DNA of 64,000 nucleotides from Schizophyllum amplum (Eukaryota > Basidiomycota > Agaricomycetes > Agaricales > Schizophyllaceae). The translations under genes and the position numbers were made by a program. Below, piece by piece: positions 1-9,291 of the stretch (the first letter of the stretch is position 1; the number at the start of each line of letters is the position of its first letter). The notes beneath the pieces are model-generated. The model was not told the origin of the DNA. It made no database searches and saw nothing but the letters and a program-made list of their open reading frames with translations. The stretch is from the NCBI GenBank assembly GCA_007026445.1, contig VDMD01000039.1, positions 1 through 64,000 on the forward strand, read 5' to 3'.

Positions 1-366
1 ATCAACGTGATCAACAGCTGGAACCCAACCACACCACCTGCGGGAACGCATGGGGAGACCAGAACGTAAAGAATCACGCGGATGCCGGCCCCGCGCTAGA
101 TGGAGCGCGCGCAGCCCTGCGTCAACAGTGGGTAGCAAGCGAGCAGGCAGGCGTGCGTATGGAGCAAACAACGCTTGACCTGCGGCGAGTAAACGAGCTG
201 GGAACAGTGATCAATTTAGCAAAGAGAAGCTATGTGCCACGTGAGGATGGTGATGGCGAGTGATGGCGAGTGATGGCGAGTGATGGGCGGTGATGAATGA
301 CGGATCGGGACAGTAACCCCGGTTAGATACAATAGGTTGCATCAAACGGTCATCGTGTACGGCGGC
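1..366. other. Left edge, no gene recognised
   Basis: I see no supported gene in these bases. At about 250-299 there are four to five copies of a 10 bp tandem unit (gtgatggcga), the last ones degenerate. The first small cysteine-module gene starts at 367, so the 3' part of this stretch is presumably its promoter and leader. Confidence 0.6.
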
Positions 367-707
367 ATGTGCGAAATTTGCATCTTTTCCAACTGCACAG
401 CGAGCGAGTTGTTGAGGGAGGTGCTCCGCACGGGCAAGGTGAGGGTCGTTACAACTAGAAGGAGAGATGACGCATCTGACAGGACCAGACCTACGCCGAG
501 CTCTGGGAGGAATACAAAACAGAGCTGGCCGCGCTGGACAAAGTGTACCGCGCAAAAACCATGCTGGACCTGAGGATCAAGAACCTGGCAGAACTTTGCC
601 CAGAAGCACTTGAAATGGACGAGGAGGAGAATGGACGGCAGTTGACCGCAGAGGAGGCGGTGGGGATGACAGGAGGTGTGGAGAACAAGCAGAGCGCAAG
701 GTCGTAA
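367..707 (+). CDS. Small Cys-module/coiled-coil protein A (acidic type, 96 aa)
   Basis: Two exons, 367-438 and 489-707, flank a 50 bp intron (gtgagg...ccag, phase 0). Exon 1 gives 24 residues beginning MCEICIFSNC, a Cys-x2-Cys-x4-Cys module directly after the start Met. Exon 2 begins TYAELWEEY, forms a predicted helix and contains the block NLAELCPEALEMDEEE before an acidic tail. The copy at 13443-13779 (M) repeats this layout with the same exon 1 length and the same NLAELCPE block, which supports the splice model. No signal peptide or membrane segment is visible. The basic-type gene B follows 134 bp downstream on the same strand, as N follows M. Function is unknown; an acidic member that pairs with a basic member is my inference. 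Confidence 0.78.
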
Positions 708-841
708 AGTGTGACCGAAGCAGTGGAGGGCATGCGCCTCACAAGTGACTCTAATTAGTAGGGGCTGGAAACAAATTTAAATGTGGAGCCGGGAGTGAAC
801 TTGCTGTCAACGCCCATCATCAAAATCAGAGACGATTGGCG

Positions 842-1129
842 ATGTGCGGAAAGTGCGACAGGAGCGAGTGCAAGCTCAAAGAAACAATGGAAACAGGCGT
901 ACGTCTACAGGTGAGTTGCGCTCGTTACACAACGCCAGCTGCTTAGTGTGCAAACAAGAACTACATGTACGCCGTGCAAGTGCTGGAAAGGATGCGGCAG
1001 GTCAAAGCCGAGCAGGAGAAGGACAACAGGAGCGCTGAGATCCGTATTGGCATCTACAAGGAGCGCATAAAGGGTCTGCGGAGCGCAAAGAAGGCAGCCA
1101 TTCAGCCAGACGGGAAGGCGGCAGCGTGA
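842..1129 (+). CDS. Small Cys-module/coiled-coil protein B (basic type, 75 aa)
   Basis: Exons 842-898 and 959-1129 are separated by a 60 bp intron that opens with a strong gtacgt donor and ends aacaag. Exon 1 is only 19 codons, starting MCGKCDRSEC, shorter than the 24 codons of gene A but equal to its relatives N (13823) and O (14244). Exon 2 starts NYMYAVQVLERMRQV, continues through YKERIKGLRSAKKAA and ends in a lysine-rich tail. N has HYVYAMRALEGIRQV and YKERIKAWKAANRR at the same places. A second possible donor (gtgagt at 911) would keep a few more exon 1 codons; the alignment to N favours the first. Function unknown. Confidence 0.75.
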
Positions 1130-1590
1130 AGGCACAGTCGAGGATGATCACAACGCAGACAAAGGAAGGAAGTGTAGAGGTTGAGGTGAGCGCAGACCGT
1201 TGGGTGGGTGCGGGGAGGTGGAAAGAGCAGGTGTATGGATTGGCTGGATGACAGGACGTGTGGGGTATTTGGGAAGCCCGTATGAGCAAGAAGTCGCTTA
1301 CACCACCTTGTCTCTTAAGCCGGTGGAGAGTAGGAAGGGGGCTACGGTGCGTGGATGAATTCTCCTTGGCAACGGCGGCTGATTTCGCTGTAGAATTTAA
1401 ATGATTCTCAACGACTCGCCTGAATTCGTGCCACCAAACGTTGCAGCCAATCCTTCAGCGGGTCTAATGCCACAATGCCATCCGCTCCTTGTGTGTCCAG
1501 TATTCTGCATGGCTGCTGTGCTATCCGAGCAAGTAGCGCACTCTGCGTGTCAACTCATCTCTGAATTAACTGCCCCTCCTCTTTATCCTG

Positions 1591-1973
1591 CTAATTGCCG
1601 TCTTTCTTCCCCTCCCCTTCTGTGCCCTTGATGTGCTCGTCATTGTTGCTGAGGTCTTCTTCACCCTCCTCGTCTTCCTCATCCTCCTCGTCTTCCTCCT
1701 CATCCACGTCCTCCAAGGTCTCATCAAACAGGTCGGGATATCTGGATCGCAGGTCCTTCATAGCCTGACGTACACTACGTATCTCCTCCTCAAGCTGATT
1801 GCTGTGCTCGTGTTCTTTGTGCATGGCCTCTTCGACAGCGGGGGCGGTCTAGTAAAGAATACTCGTGTCAGACAAGATTTCCTGAACACAATATAGCTTA
1901 CCATTCCTGACCGAATCATAACCTGCAGATCTTGATTGACATCGCATGTCTTACTCCCGCAAATCAAACACAT
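1591..1973 (-). CDS. Small Cys-module protein C with long acidic tail (109 aa)
   Basis: On the minus strand exon 1 is 1973-1902 and exon 2 is 1848-1591, with a 53 bp gtaagc...ctag intron. The protein starts MCLICGSKTC and continues NQDLQVMIRSGM. Exon 2 opens TAPAVEEAMHKE, runs through a helical block (EEEIRSVRQAMKDLRSRYP) and ends in an Asp/Glu run (DEEEDEEDEEDEEGEED). Gene J (7155-7531) is its closest relative, with RTIRQAMAHLGSRN at the same place. The divergent neighbour D begins 216 bp away and is likewise the closest relative of K, J's neighbour. A purely acidic tail on a coiled coil suggests a protein-protein or histone-like contact, but that is a guess. Confidence 0.8.
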
Positions 1974-2189
1974 TGTGGTGTGTACAGACAAGGTGGAAGA
2001 GGATAGCGTGTCCGTGCGCTGAATCCTCGACGGTAGGAAGAAGCGATCAAAATGATTGCACGTGATCAGTGAAAGCGATTGATGATTCACGAGCAGCTTC
2101 CTCACGCCTCAAAGGCTGTCTCCTGCCATCATCACCGTTACAAAAACTTCACCGTTTGAGCATAACCACCTCACCTGCTGGTGCACATC
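1974..2189. promoter_or_regulatory. Shared divergent promoter of C and D
   Basis: These 216 bp separate the two start codons. At 2044-2058 lies a near-perfect inverted repeat, CGATCA-AAA-TGATTG. The paralogous C/D-type promoter at 7532-7733 has the same motif as a perfect inverted repeat, CGATCA-GAA-TGATCG (7596-7610), and both share a tcctgccatcatcac block nearer the rightward gene. A common operator read in both directions is an inference. Confidence 0.45.
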
Positions 2190-2493
2190 ATGTGCAAACC
2201 TTGTCATTCGGAGGATTGCGCGCTCGCCCAGGCGTACCCGCTCCGAAGCGATTATGTGCGTTAATTGCACATTGTTTTTGTAGAGACCTCACCTGTCTCA
2301 GTGTCATGGATATGAAATGAAATTGCTTGCGCGTGCAACAAAGGCCAGAAAGGGCAAGGAAGAGGAACTGAAACACATGCGAGCGGACCTCGACGAAATG
2401 GAGGAGATGTTGGCGGGATGGAAGGAAGCAAAACAGCGTGGACAGTCAATGAAGGAGTGGAAGGCCGCTTGGTGGGCTGACATATCGGAATGA
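2190..2493 (+). CDS. Small Cys-module/coiled-coil protein D (85 aa)
   Basis: Exon 1 (2190-2255, 22 codons) gives MCKPCHSEDCALAQAYPLRSD; a 46 bp gtgcgt...ctcag intron precedes exon 2 (2302-2493). Exon 2 reads CHGYEMKLLARATKARKG, then a heptad-like helix (LKHMRADLDEMEEMLAGW) and the signature W-x2-A-K-x2-G-x-S-x2-E-W seen in all rightward partners (here WKEAKQRGQSMKEW). K at 7734-8045 is the nearest relative, sharing MCKPC-x-SEDCALAQ and the same intron position. D is transcribed divergently from the acidic gene C. Mixed charge, no signal peptide. Function not recognised. Confidence 0.8.
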
Positions 2494-2881
2494 GAATCTA
2501 GCTACTTGTCCTCTTAATGCATGTATCGCATGTCTCGCACAACACCAACATAGAAGCGCTGCATATTGCGGCATAGGCAAGCACCAAACAGATTTGATCT
2601 ATATACCTTAATCCTTGCACATTTGTTGATTATAGTCCTCACGCTCGCAGGCGTAGTGGCGGTCGCAGACGTTTACCTGCCGGCACAAGTGAGAATACGA
2701 GGGATACTGTAGCATTTCGACCGTATGTTCAGTCACGCGTCACAACCGTTTTGCGGGAACCCCGCAATAATTTTCTTTCGATTTATCGGGTTTTTGGAGA
2801 ATTCTCGGATAAATTTTACGTCATAATTGATGAACATACGGTCGAAATGCTACAGTAAGGGCCGGACTTTGACTTTTAATT

Positions 2882-3065
2882 GGCAAGGCCCAAAGCGGTG
2901 TCCCGCGGACGACACGGGATGCCAAAAAAGGTAATACATTGGCGAGGCCCAAAGCGGTGTCCCGCAGACGACGCGGGATGCCAAAAAAGGTAATACATTG
3001 GCGAGGCCCAAAGCGGTGTCCCGCGGACGACGCGGGATGCCAAAAAAGGTAATACATTGATGCTG
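2882..3065. repeat. 61 bp tandem repeat, three copies
   Basis: Three head-to-tail copies of a 61 bp unit carry the core aaagcggtgtcccgcgg and a 3' part ccaaaaaaggtaatacattg. Copies differ at a few bases. The array abuts the 3' end of gene E. A related short piece (caaaagcggtggcgcgg) occurs near 5940, so the unit may come from a dispersed element. Confidence 0.8.
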
Positions 3066-3069
3066 GGCC

Positions 3070-3367
3070 TCACTGCTCTTCGTCTACATCCCCCTCGGCG
3101 GCATCGCGATCCAGACAGTGGAACAGCACCTCCCAGTACATGCCCTCAAGGTCATCCACAGCCTTCTGGGCATCCAGCAAGTCGCGCTGAACGTGCTTGA
3201 GGTGCTCGCGCTTGGCGATGATGGCTTCCCCTATATTGAAGGCGCTCTGGAAACGGTGATGAGAACCGTAAGAAGGACGACAAGAGAGTCTCTACCGTGC
3301 CCAGCCGGATCATTGCGCATAGTCCTTGGTTGATATTGCAGGTCGATTGACCGCAGATGTTGCACAT
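3070..3367 (-). CDS. Small Cys-module protein E (82 aa)
   Basis: Exon 1 is 3367-3296 (24 codons) and exon 2 is 3246-3070, with a 49 bp gtagag...tccag intron. The product begins MCNICGQSTCNINQGLC and continues AMIRLGT. Exon 2 starts SAFNIGEAIIAKREHLK, continues LLDAQKAVDDLEGMYWEVLF and ends with a short acidic tail (GDVDEEQ). P at 14630-14990 is the paralogue, with QAIIVKRELLK at the matching position after eight aligned codons. Gene F diverges 114 bp away, and P's neighbour Q is F's paralogue. The acidic tail is much shorter than in C, J or P. The stop lies only a few bases from the 61 bp tandem repeat. Confidence 0.78.
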
Positions 3368-3481
3368 GACGAAAGCGTACGAGATGAAAGAGGGGGAAGA
3401 GAGGCGTGCGATCGGCGCATATTGGCAATCAGCGCAGACAGATGTGCCGCGCACCACGTTTTGCCTTCCACAACCATTAGT

Positions 3482-3782
3482 ATGTGCACCGCTTGCGCCG
3501 AACCGGACTGCCAGCTGGCAGAAGCGTATCCGATGCATGCCGCCTTTGTGCGTGTCCTGCGCATGCAACAGCGAACATTAATCTGACCTGGGCTAGATGC
3601 AACAGGTGCAGGAGCTGCTGCACCTAGACGAGCAATTGCGCCTCACGCAGGAGCAGTGGGAGGTGGAGAAAAGCAGGCTTGCGAGTCTGAGGAAGGCCAC
3701 TGTGTCATGGGAGATAGCCAAAGCGCAGGGAAAAACAATAAGCGAGTGGAACGAGGAGTGGCTGAAAGCCGGTGGAGAGTAG
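3482..3782 (+). CDS. Small Cys-module/coiled-coil protein F (78 aa)
   Basis: Exon 1 (3482-3547) encodes MCTACAEPDCQLAEAYPMHAAF. The 64 bp intron ends at ...ggtgcag, and exon 2 (3612-3782) starts ELLHLDEQLRLTQEQWEVEK. An upstream acceptor (caacag) is also present. I chose the downstream one because it keeps frame and gives exact agreement with paralogue Q, where only that acceptor works. The C-terminal signature is WEIAKAQGKTISEW followed by NEEWLKAGGE. F and Q are both 78 aa, so this subtype is under length constraint. It diverges from E. The helix has alternating Leu spacing typical of a coiled coil. No known domain. Confidence 0.8.
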
Positions 3783-3959
3783 GAAGGGGGGCTACGGTGC
3801 GTGGATGAATTCTCCTGGGCAACGGCGGCTGATTTTGGTGTAGAGGGCTACAGGGTACAAGATTACGTGACAGTACATGGTCTTCCGCATGCGACTGCTG
3901 CTCGCGGCGGTGTGCGAGCCAGCGCTAGGATGACATGAGAACCAATGTTGTTCGCGGCG

Positions 3960-4279
3960 CTACTCCTCCTCATCAGTTGTGGCACTCTCCGCCAGCTCCT
4001 CCGCATCCCTCGCATCCGTGTCCTCATTGTCGTAGTACGCTCTGGGATACGTGACGTGGAGGTCGTCAATCAGACGCTTCATCGCCCTCATGTTTTCCTC
4101 GAGCTGTTTCATTCGCTGGCGTTCTTTTTCCAGGGATTCAGCGACGATGGCAGGGGTCTGGGGAAAGCTGTCAGCCTTCTGCGGGTAGTGCGCAGGTCAT
4201 CTCCCACCCTTTCAGACCGTATCATGAACTTGAGCAGTCGGATGACTTCGCACTTGCGATCCGTGCAAATGACGCACAT
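3960..4279 (-). CDS. Small Cys-module protein G, acidic tail (89 aa)
   Basis: Exons 4279-4208 and 4157-3960 are joined across a 50 bp gtggga...cccag intron. The N-terminus is MCVICTDRKCEVIRLLKFMI; exon 2 opens TPAIVAESLEKERQRMKQLEE, reaches DDLHVTYPRAYYDNEDTDAR and ends acidic (AEELAESATTDEEE). R at 15475-15806 is a close copy: it also has MCVICT-x-RKCEVIRLLK and YPRAFYDTEDTDARDAEE. Sequence is conserved even in the spacer between Cys module and intron. Gene H diverges 128 bp away. The neighbour relationship G/H is repeated by R/S. Function unknown. Confidence 0.8.
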
Positions 4280-4340
4280 GGTGGGATGAGCTATGGTGAT
4301 GATGGGATGAGAAAGAAAGGGAAGACGTTAAGATAAAGGG

Positions 4341-4351
4341 TTAAATAATCG
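4341..4351 (+). promoter_or_regulatory. TATA-like element ttaaataatcg in the G/H promoter
   Basis: The same 11 bases are found at 15875-15885 between R and S, followed in both by a tgctttctcacgc block just before the rightward start codon. Conservation between the two promoters, where flanking bases have diverged, is the evidence for function. Confidence 0.4.
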
Positions 4352-4407
4352 CGCTTCTGCTTTCTCACGCATTGCAGGTTGCTTCCAACCACCATCACCT
4401 TTCGCAT

Positions 4408-4735
4408 ATGTGTCAAACCTGCGCTGCCCCGGACTGTGCGCTGTCGCAAGCGTACAACCACCCTGATCGAAAGTCGTTTGTGCGTGTGGTCCACCTTGAG
4501 GGGTTCGCAAGCTTACACATCCCAGGATGTTGACATCGAGCAACTGCGCCGTGCAATGAAGGAGAGAAGGAAGATGGAGATCGAGCGGAGGAGGTTGAGT
4601 CAGGACATGCATGACGCGCTGAGGACATCGAACGAATGGGAGTCCGCTAGGCGCAACGGCATCACCACAACCCAGTGGAAGGCCTCGCGGGCTGAGACGA
4701 AGGTCAGAGACAGTGATCCTATGGTGCGCACGTGA
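4408..4735 (+). CDS. Small Cys-module/basic coiled-coil protein H (93 aa)
   Basis: Exon 1 (4408-4479, 24 codons) gives MCQTCAAPDCALSQAYNHPD and RKSF. After a 46 bp gtgcgt...cccag intron, exon 2 (4526-4735) gives DVDIEQLRRAMKERRKMEIE and RRRLSQDMHDALRTSNEW. It ends with the rightward signature WESARRNGITTTQWK. The helix is strongly basic, in contrast with the acidic tail of its divergent neighbour G. S at 15942 is the paralogue, with APDCALAQAFNHPNRKSF in exon 1. The opposite charges of G and H fit a heterodimer, though nothing in the sequence proves one. Confidence 0.8.
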
Positions 4736-5009
4736 ACACTGCTGCTCATCGGTGGACTAACACGGGGCAGGACGGCGCGCAGGCATCAACCTCGACCTCT
4801 ACCTTGGCTTCGACGGCGTAAGGATTGGCCATAGTGCGAGCATTCAGTGATGGCGGCCAGATTCATGGGCTGGTGTATGTGGACTTGGACAGGTGATGCT
4901 GGTACAGCATTCCCCTTAGCATGCCTTTAGCTAAGCCATGTCACACCCGCACCGCTGCATGATTAGCAGAGTGATGGTCATACACCCTTTCGTTGGATGA
5001 GAGACTTCC

Positions 5010-5230
5010 ATGTGACGGTCATGCGCGCATCCGTAATGCGACGGCCATGCGCAATGCCACGGCCTCAATCCGAACAATCCGCAGAATGCGATGGTCATGC
5101 GCGGATGCGTAATACAAAGGCCATGCGCGCATCGGCAATGCGACGGGCATGCGCGCATCGGCAATGCGACGAGCATGCGCGCAGCGGCGATGAGACGAGC
5201 ATGCGCGCAGCGGCAATGCGACGGCCTCAA
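5010..5230. repeat. Degenerate tandem array of about 20 bp units
   Basis: Repeated variants of a unit containing gcgcatcggcaatgcgacg and catgcgcgcagcggc run for about 220 bp, first loosely, then tightly from about 5120. No gene lies within it. Confidence 0.7.
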
Positions 5231-5598
5231 GCCGAACTATCAGCGGTGGTATGCAGATTCTGATGCCGATGATGCCTGTCAAAGTGACAGGGTGAACGGC
5301 TTTGACATCCCGAACAATGGTGACATCAACGGATTGTGACGATCAATATGCTTATCAGCCGAATACTAGCACACATTAAACATCGGGTGAGAGCTAATGA
5401 AGGCTCACAGGGATACGGGCACCAGGGCGAGCAAAGAGAAGCTAATCAAGACTACCCAGCGGCAGAAGCCATGCGCAGATGTGGAAGCCGACTGACGCCG
5501 AGCAACTATGGACTGCGCATGTGGGATTAGACGTGACAAGGATCAGCAGATCATAATAGCGTGAGGTGCATGTGCGCTAATGGCACACCGAGTGGGTG

Positions 5599-5672
5599 AA
5601 AAAGTCAGAGTCCGGCTGTCAAAACCTCGACAGAGGACGTTTTGAGTGCGGGACTTTGACTTTTGAACTTTT
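5599..5672. repeat. Hairpin element, copy 1
   Basis: About 74 bp whose ends pair (a left arm ending agtccgg and a right arm gggactttgact) with an inner pair gtcaaaac / gttttgag. It matches copy 2 at 5860-5932 closely. This is the layout of a tiny MITE-like or hairpin element; no target duplication could be fixed. Confidence 0.55.
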
Positions 5673-5859
5673 CAAAGTCGGCGTGGTTAACCATCCAGCA
5701 AAAGTAGTGCGCAGGTAAGAAGCAGTGTGCGAGGTGCGATGCGGAAGAGGACGCATGGCGGGTGAGCATGGATCGGACATGTGTGATGAGATTCGATAAG
5801 GATCACCGAGTGATGACGGAATATGGGGGATGAGGCCGAAAGGCACATTCGGTGAGCTC

Positions 5860-5932
5860 AAAATCCAGAGTCCCGCAGTCAAAACCTCGACAGGCGGCGT
5901 TTTGAGAGCGGGACTTTGACTTTTGAAAGTTT
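5860..5932. repeat. Hairpin element, copy 2
   Basis: Left arm gtcccgcagtcaaaac pairs with right arm gttttgagagcgggac around a loop that shares cctcgacag with copy 1. The right flank gactttgacttttgaa is shared with copies 1 and 4. Confidence 0.6.
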
Positions 5933-6384
5933 CAAGTCCAAAAGCGGTGGCGCGGGCTGACGCGGGTCAACCAAACAAGGACAGATGGATGGGAGTGGCT
6001 ATGGGTAAGTAACTGGAGATGTAAGAACGTACAGCAAGGCTAGCTGGAGGTAAAGCGTAAATTGGTGCGGATCAGCAGAATGGGGGCGCAAGCAGATAAA
6101 CTGGTCCCTGACATAAAGGGAGGGCCTGCAGGTAGGAGAGGTACATGAACCAAGTGTACAATAGTAGCCACACATGTGAGCGAAGGCACCGCAAACAGAC
6201 GAGGTACATGCGCGCAAGGAAGAGCTGAGGCGCTGGAAATGAGTGACATACCTGGGCGCAAATCAGCATTGACAGCAGACAAGGAACGAGGTGTGGTAAA
6301 CATCAGTGACCACTGACAGAGAATTGGGGGACAGATAAGCTGAACCGCAAAGGTGCGAAGATGAACCACCCTAACCCGAAGAGA

Positions 6385-6525
6385 AGCAGCACCACTGAGG
6401 TGCGAAGAAGGACCACCGGGGTGCGAAGCAGAACCACCGGGGTGCGAAGCAGAACCACCGGGGTGCGAAGCAGTACCACCAGGGTGCAAACCAGTACCAC
6501 CAGGGTGCGAAGCAGAACCGCATAG
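6385..6525. repeat. 21 bp tandem repeat
   Basis: About six copies of a 21 bp unit (gaaccaccggggtgcgaagca and variants). Because the period is a multiple of three, one minus-strand frame stays open and reads RTPVVLL repeatedly; I regard this as a by-product, not a gene. Confidence 0.75.
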
Positions 6526-6814
6526 CTGGATGAGAAGAGAGTGAATGCGCAAAATGATTCAAAATCAGGACGGCACTGGGTTTGGCAACGGTGACAGCAG
6601 GGCGTCGGTGAGGAAACACCTCGCAATGCCAGCCAAAGTGGGAAGTTTATTGCAATGATCGAAAAATTTGGATGCGGTGGGGAGAATGTGCTGTGCACAA
6701 CAGCGACGAGGGGTGTGAAACCAACAACGACACCAGGAAACATGAGTTGATGACACCCTAAATGGGTAACAACAGCCAGCTTATTGCATATTAAATCCAA
6801 ATTTAATTCCCTAA

Positions 6815-6880
6815 TATTAGCAGAACCAGGCACGAGCAGAACCGGTTCTGATAGCAGAACCACGGATAAGGGGGATAGTT
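6815..6880 (+). repeat. Dispersed AGCAGAACC repeat, copy 1
   Basis: Contains agcagaaccggttct followed by tagcagaacc and a short gataag/ggtaag motif. The same order of motifs occurs at 24190-24245. Boundaries could not be defined from two copies. Confidence 0.45.
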
Positions 6881-7154
6881 TAAAACATTCTCGCCTCTCC
6901 GTATCGCCGCCGCACAGCTCAGAAAGTACATCTCCGCCACTCCAAGACCAGAACTTGATAGAAGCGACACGCGCGGGCTCTGTTGTTTCAGACGACTTGC
7001 GCTTCGTAATCCTGAGCCAGGCCACCGCCGGGGTACTCGCTATGATTTGCCTTGCTCGCATACCCCGCAAGTGAGGACGTATGGATGATCGCCTCTAACC
7101 CCTCCTACAACTGAATTTATCCCTATCCTACTTCATTCCTTTGCCCACCTTGTG

Positions 7155-7531
7155 CTATTTGCCCTCCGCCTCGTTGATTCCCTCGTCATGTCCTCTGTGG
7201 CTATCATCGGCTTCCTCATCCTCGTCTGCCTCATCCGCTTCCTCATCCTCGTCTGCCTCATCCGCTTCCTCATCCTGGTCGGCCTCATCCGATGTTTCGT
7301 AAAAGACCTCGTAGTTTCGAGATCCCAGATGAGCCATAGCCTGCCGTATCGTACGCAGCTCGATTTCGAGCTCCTTCTGTGTGGCCTGTTCGACAGCGGT
7401 AGCGGTCTGGTAAGCTTGGTCAGCACCCAACAATGCTCTGAGTGCAGGATGGAGCTCGCCTTTCCCGACAGGATCATGCTTTGCAGAATTTGGTAGACTT
7501 CGCAAGTATTGTCGCCGCAGATCACACACAT
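7155..7531 (-). CDS. Small Cys-module protein J, acidic repeat tail, GC-AG intron (107 aa)
   Basis: Exon 1 (7531-7460) encodes MCVICGDNTCEVYQILQSMI and LSGK. The intron (7459-7407, 53 bp) starts gcgagc, a GC donor, and ends taccag; its position matches the GT donor of paralogue C exactly. Exon 2 (7406-7155) starts TATAVEQATQKELEIELRTI, then RQAMAHLGSRNYEVFYET. Its tail is made of 27 bp (nine-codon) repeats reading EADEADEDE. The tail is therefore likely to vary in length between strains. K diverges from it 202 bp away. Function unknown; acidic partner by analogy with C. Confidence 0.78.
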
Positions 7532-7733
7532 TGCGGTACAAAATGGCGAGGTAAGAGAAGACGTCCTTTGTGCGCGTATGATCGAAAGAAGAGACCGATC
7601 AGAATGATCGCAGGCGATCGGTACGAATTCATGAATGCGCCACCTGTCTGACAATCAATACCTTGCGTCCTGCCATCATCACATTGACGACAACTTTACC
7701 CACTAAAGGCGACACCCACTGCTTGTGGAGATA
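7532..7733. promoter_or_regulatory. Shared divergent promoter of J and K
   Basis: These 202 bp carry the perfect inverted repeat CGATCA-GAA-TGATCG at 7596-7610, with a second cgatcgg close by. The C/D promoter has the same motif with one mismatch, and otherwise only patches of similarity, so selection on this site is plausible. Confidence 0.45.
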
Positions 7734-8045
7734 ATGTGCAAGCCGTGTTCCTCCGAGGACTGTGCACTCGCTCAGGTGTACCAGCTTCAAGACGCCTATG
7801 TATGTCCGTTTCTTTGGCTTTTTCACTTATCTCACATATCTTAGTATCATAAAGGGGCTGTGAAGCTGCTTGCGCAGGAAAGAGTGTATCGGGAGAACAA
7901 GGAGCAAGAGCTCCGAGACCTTCAAGGTCACCTGGATGAGATGAGGGAGCTGCTGGCGGCATGGGAGGCGGCAAAGCAGCGAGGGGAGTCATTGGAGGAG
8001 TGGAAGGCTGCTCAACAGGCGAGTGCGCTGGAGTCAGACACTTGA
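7734..8045 (+). CDS. Small Cys-module/coiled-coil protein K (88 aa)
   Basis: Exon 1 (7734-7799) gives MCKPCSSEDCALAQVYQLQD and AY. A 45 bp gtatgt...cttag intron, the second shortest here, precedes exon 2 (7845-8045). This starts YHKGAVKLLAQERVYRENKE, has a leucine-spaced helix (LRDLQGHLDEMRELLAAW) and the signature WEAAKQRGESLEEWK. It is the paralogue of D, with the same exon lengths apart from three extra C-terminal codons. K is transcribed divergently from J. Nothing suggests secretion. Confidence 0.8.
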
Positions 8046-8618
8046 TATACACGGCTTGGATCAAAGCTGCTCACCCTGTACTTGATTGCCGAGGATATAT
8101 CTGTGCACATTCTTTTTTGATGGGGAATGAGAGCCTGAAATATTGTAAACACTGAAGTCTGGCCTGAATGCTTATAGTTTAGGCGCGTCGCATGGGAGGG
8201 CGGACGCGAGCGCGTTTCGAGCGGGGTGAGGGGGGAGAGCTGTCTGACGGGAAGTCCTTGGTGCTGATGGAGACACCGCAGTCGCTCGCCTCCCGCGACG
8301 AGAAAGTTGTGGGTACCTACGCCGCTGCCGAGGAGGCACGGTAAAAAGCTGTGCTTAGATGCGCTATGTAGGCGTGTGCTGAGCAAACGGGTGCACATCT
8401 GAATGCCGCATGAGCGTGCCAATGATGCTTGCCACTGGTGTTAGCAACGCGTGAGCCGCGGTGCGAGGGAAGAGCAGCAAGGGCTCGACCGCGAGCTAAT
8501 AAAGATCTGACTGTGGAACGAGAGTTTTGACCGGCCGGAAGCGCACGCGCACGCAGGGCGAGAGGATGGCTGAGAGCATTCATCAAAGACATTACAGGGC
8601 AGGTGGGACTACGCTTGA
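8046..8618. other. Spacer downstream of K
   Basis: No supported gene. Some short frames exist on both strands, but none has family resemblance, splice support or a plausible composition. Confidence 0.5.
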
Positions 8619-9062
8619 CTAGCTAACGGTGCCCGATGACGATCCTGCCTCGCTCGTGGGCTCGGGGAAGAACTGGCGGCGCATGTTGTCGACAAGACCT
8701 GCAACGAGCGTATGACGGCGCTCGAGCACGTCGTTCTGGAACACGCGTGTGAGTCGAGCTGATGACCGACCGGACGAGTGCCACACCTGCTGCTGGAGGC
8801 GAGCGACATCCAACCTGAGCTGCACGCATGAAGCACCGCATTGAGGCTCGCTCGCTCGCTGATGCGCGAGCTCTTCCCGAAGCGACTGAATCTCGGCTTC
8901 CTGTCCCTTGAACGCCTCCCGCAGATGGGTCAGGGTGTACGCCTGCACATCAAGCATATCCAAGGGTTTGGTGATCACCGCGTCGGGGTGGCAATGCCGG
9001 GGGCGCACATACGCAGGGATGCGCAGCTCGTCTGCGTCACCGGGCTGATCATCGTATGCCAT
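8619..9062 (-). CDS. Predicted coiled-coil protein, intronless (147 aa)
   Basis: A single minus-strand frame with start at 9062 (MAYDDQPGDADELRIPAYVR). Residues about 50-95 form a coiled-coil-like helix (LREAFKGQEAEIQSLREELA) and a second helix follows near VQLRLDVARLQQQVW. A CGASC motif lies between them. The frame is open further upstream to 9158, but that part is low-complexity and the chosen Met gives a more protein-like start. It lacks the N-terminal cysteine module and intron of its neighbours, so it is not an obvious family member. It could be a regulator with a coiled coil, or a chance frame in GC-rich DNA. Confidence 0.5.
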   Translation of the reverse strand: MAYDDQPGDADELRIPAYVRPRHCHPDAVITKPLDMLDVQAYTLTHLREAFKGQEAEIQSLREELAHQRASEPQCGASCVQLRLDVARLQQQVWHSSGRSSARLTRVFQNDVLERRHTLVAGLVDNMRRQFFPEPTSEAGSSSGTVS

Positions 9063-9291
9063 CGGCGACACTGGACTGAACCTGCGCGGGGGAATGGCGG
9101 GAGAGTAATTGGACGGCTTGCTATGAAAAACAAACAGAGAGGAAGAGGGTGGGCGCACGCGCTTGGCTGGAGTGCGAGGTGATTGACCCGTGTAGGTAGC
9201 GGGGAGCGTGGGAAACTATTGACAAAGCGGGTTGTTCCCGTCCACATCCATCACAACCGCCCAAACACACCTCACAAGTGCGCATACGGTG

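Larger units (their letters stand above)
4736..7154. other. Repeat-rich spacer between H and J
   Basis: No member of the small-gene family was found here and no other ORF convinced me. The stretch holds the 20 bp-type array near 5010-5230, two hairpin elements (5599-5672, 5860-5932), a 21 bp array (6385-6525) and a piece of a dispersed AGCAGAACC-rich repeat (6815-6880). The long minus-strand reading frame at 6303-7070 is largely the translation of the 21 bp array. Confidence 0.55.

Noticed and set aside
6303..7070. 255-codon minus-strand reading frame
   Set aside because: Its middle is the translation of a 21 bp tandem repeat and the rest lacks any protein-like character.
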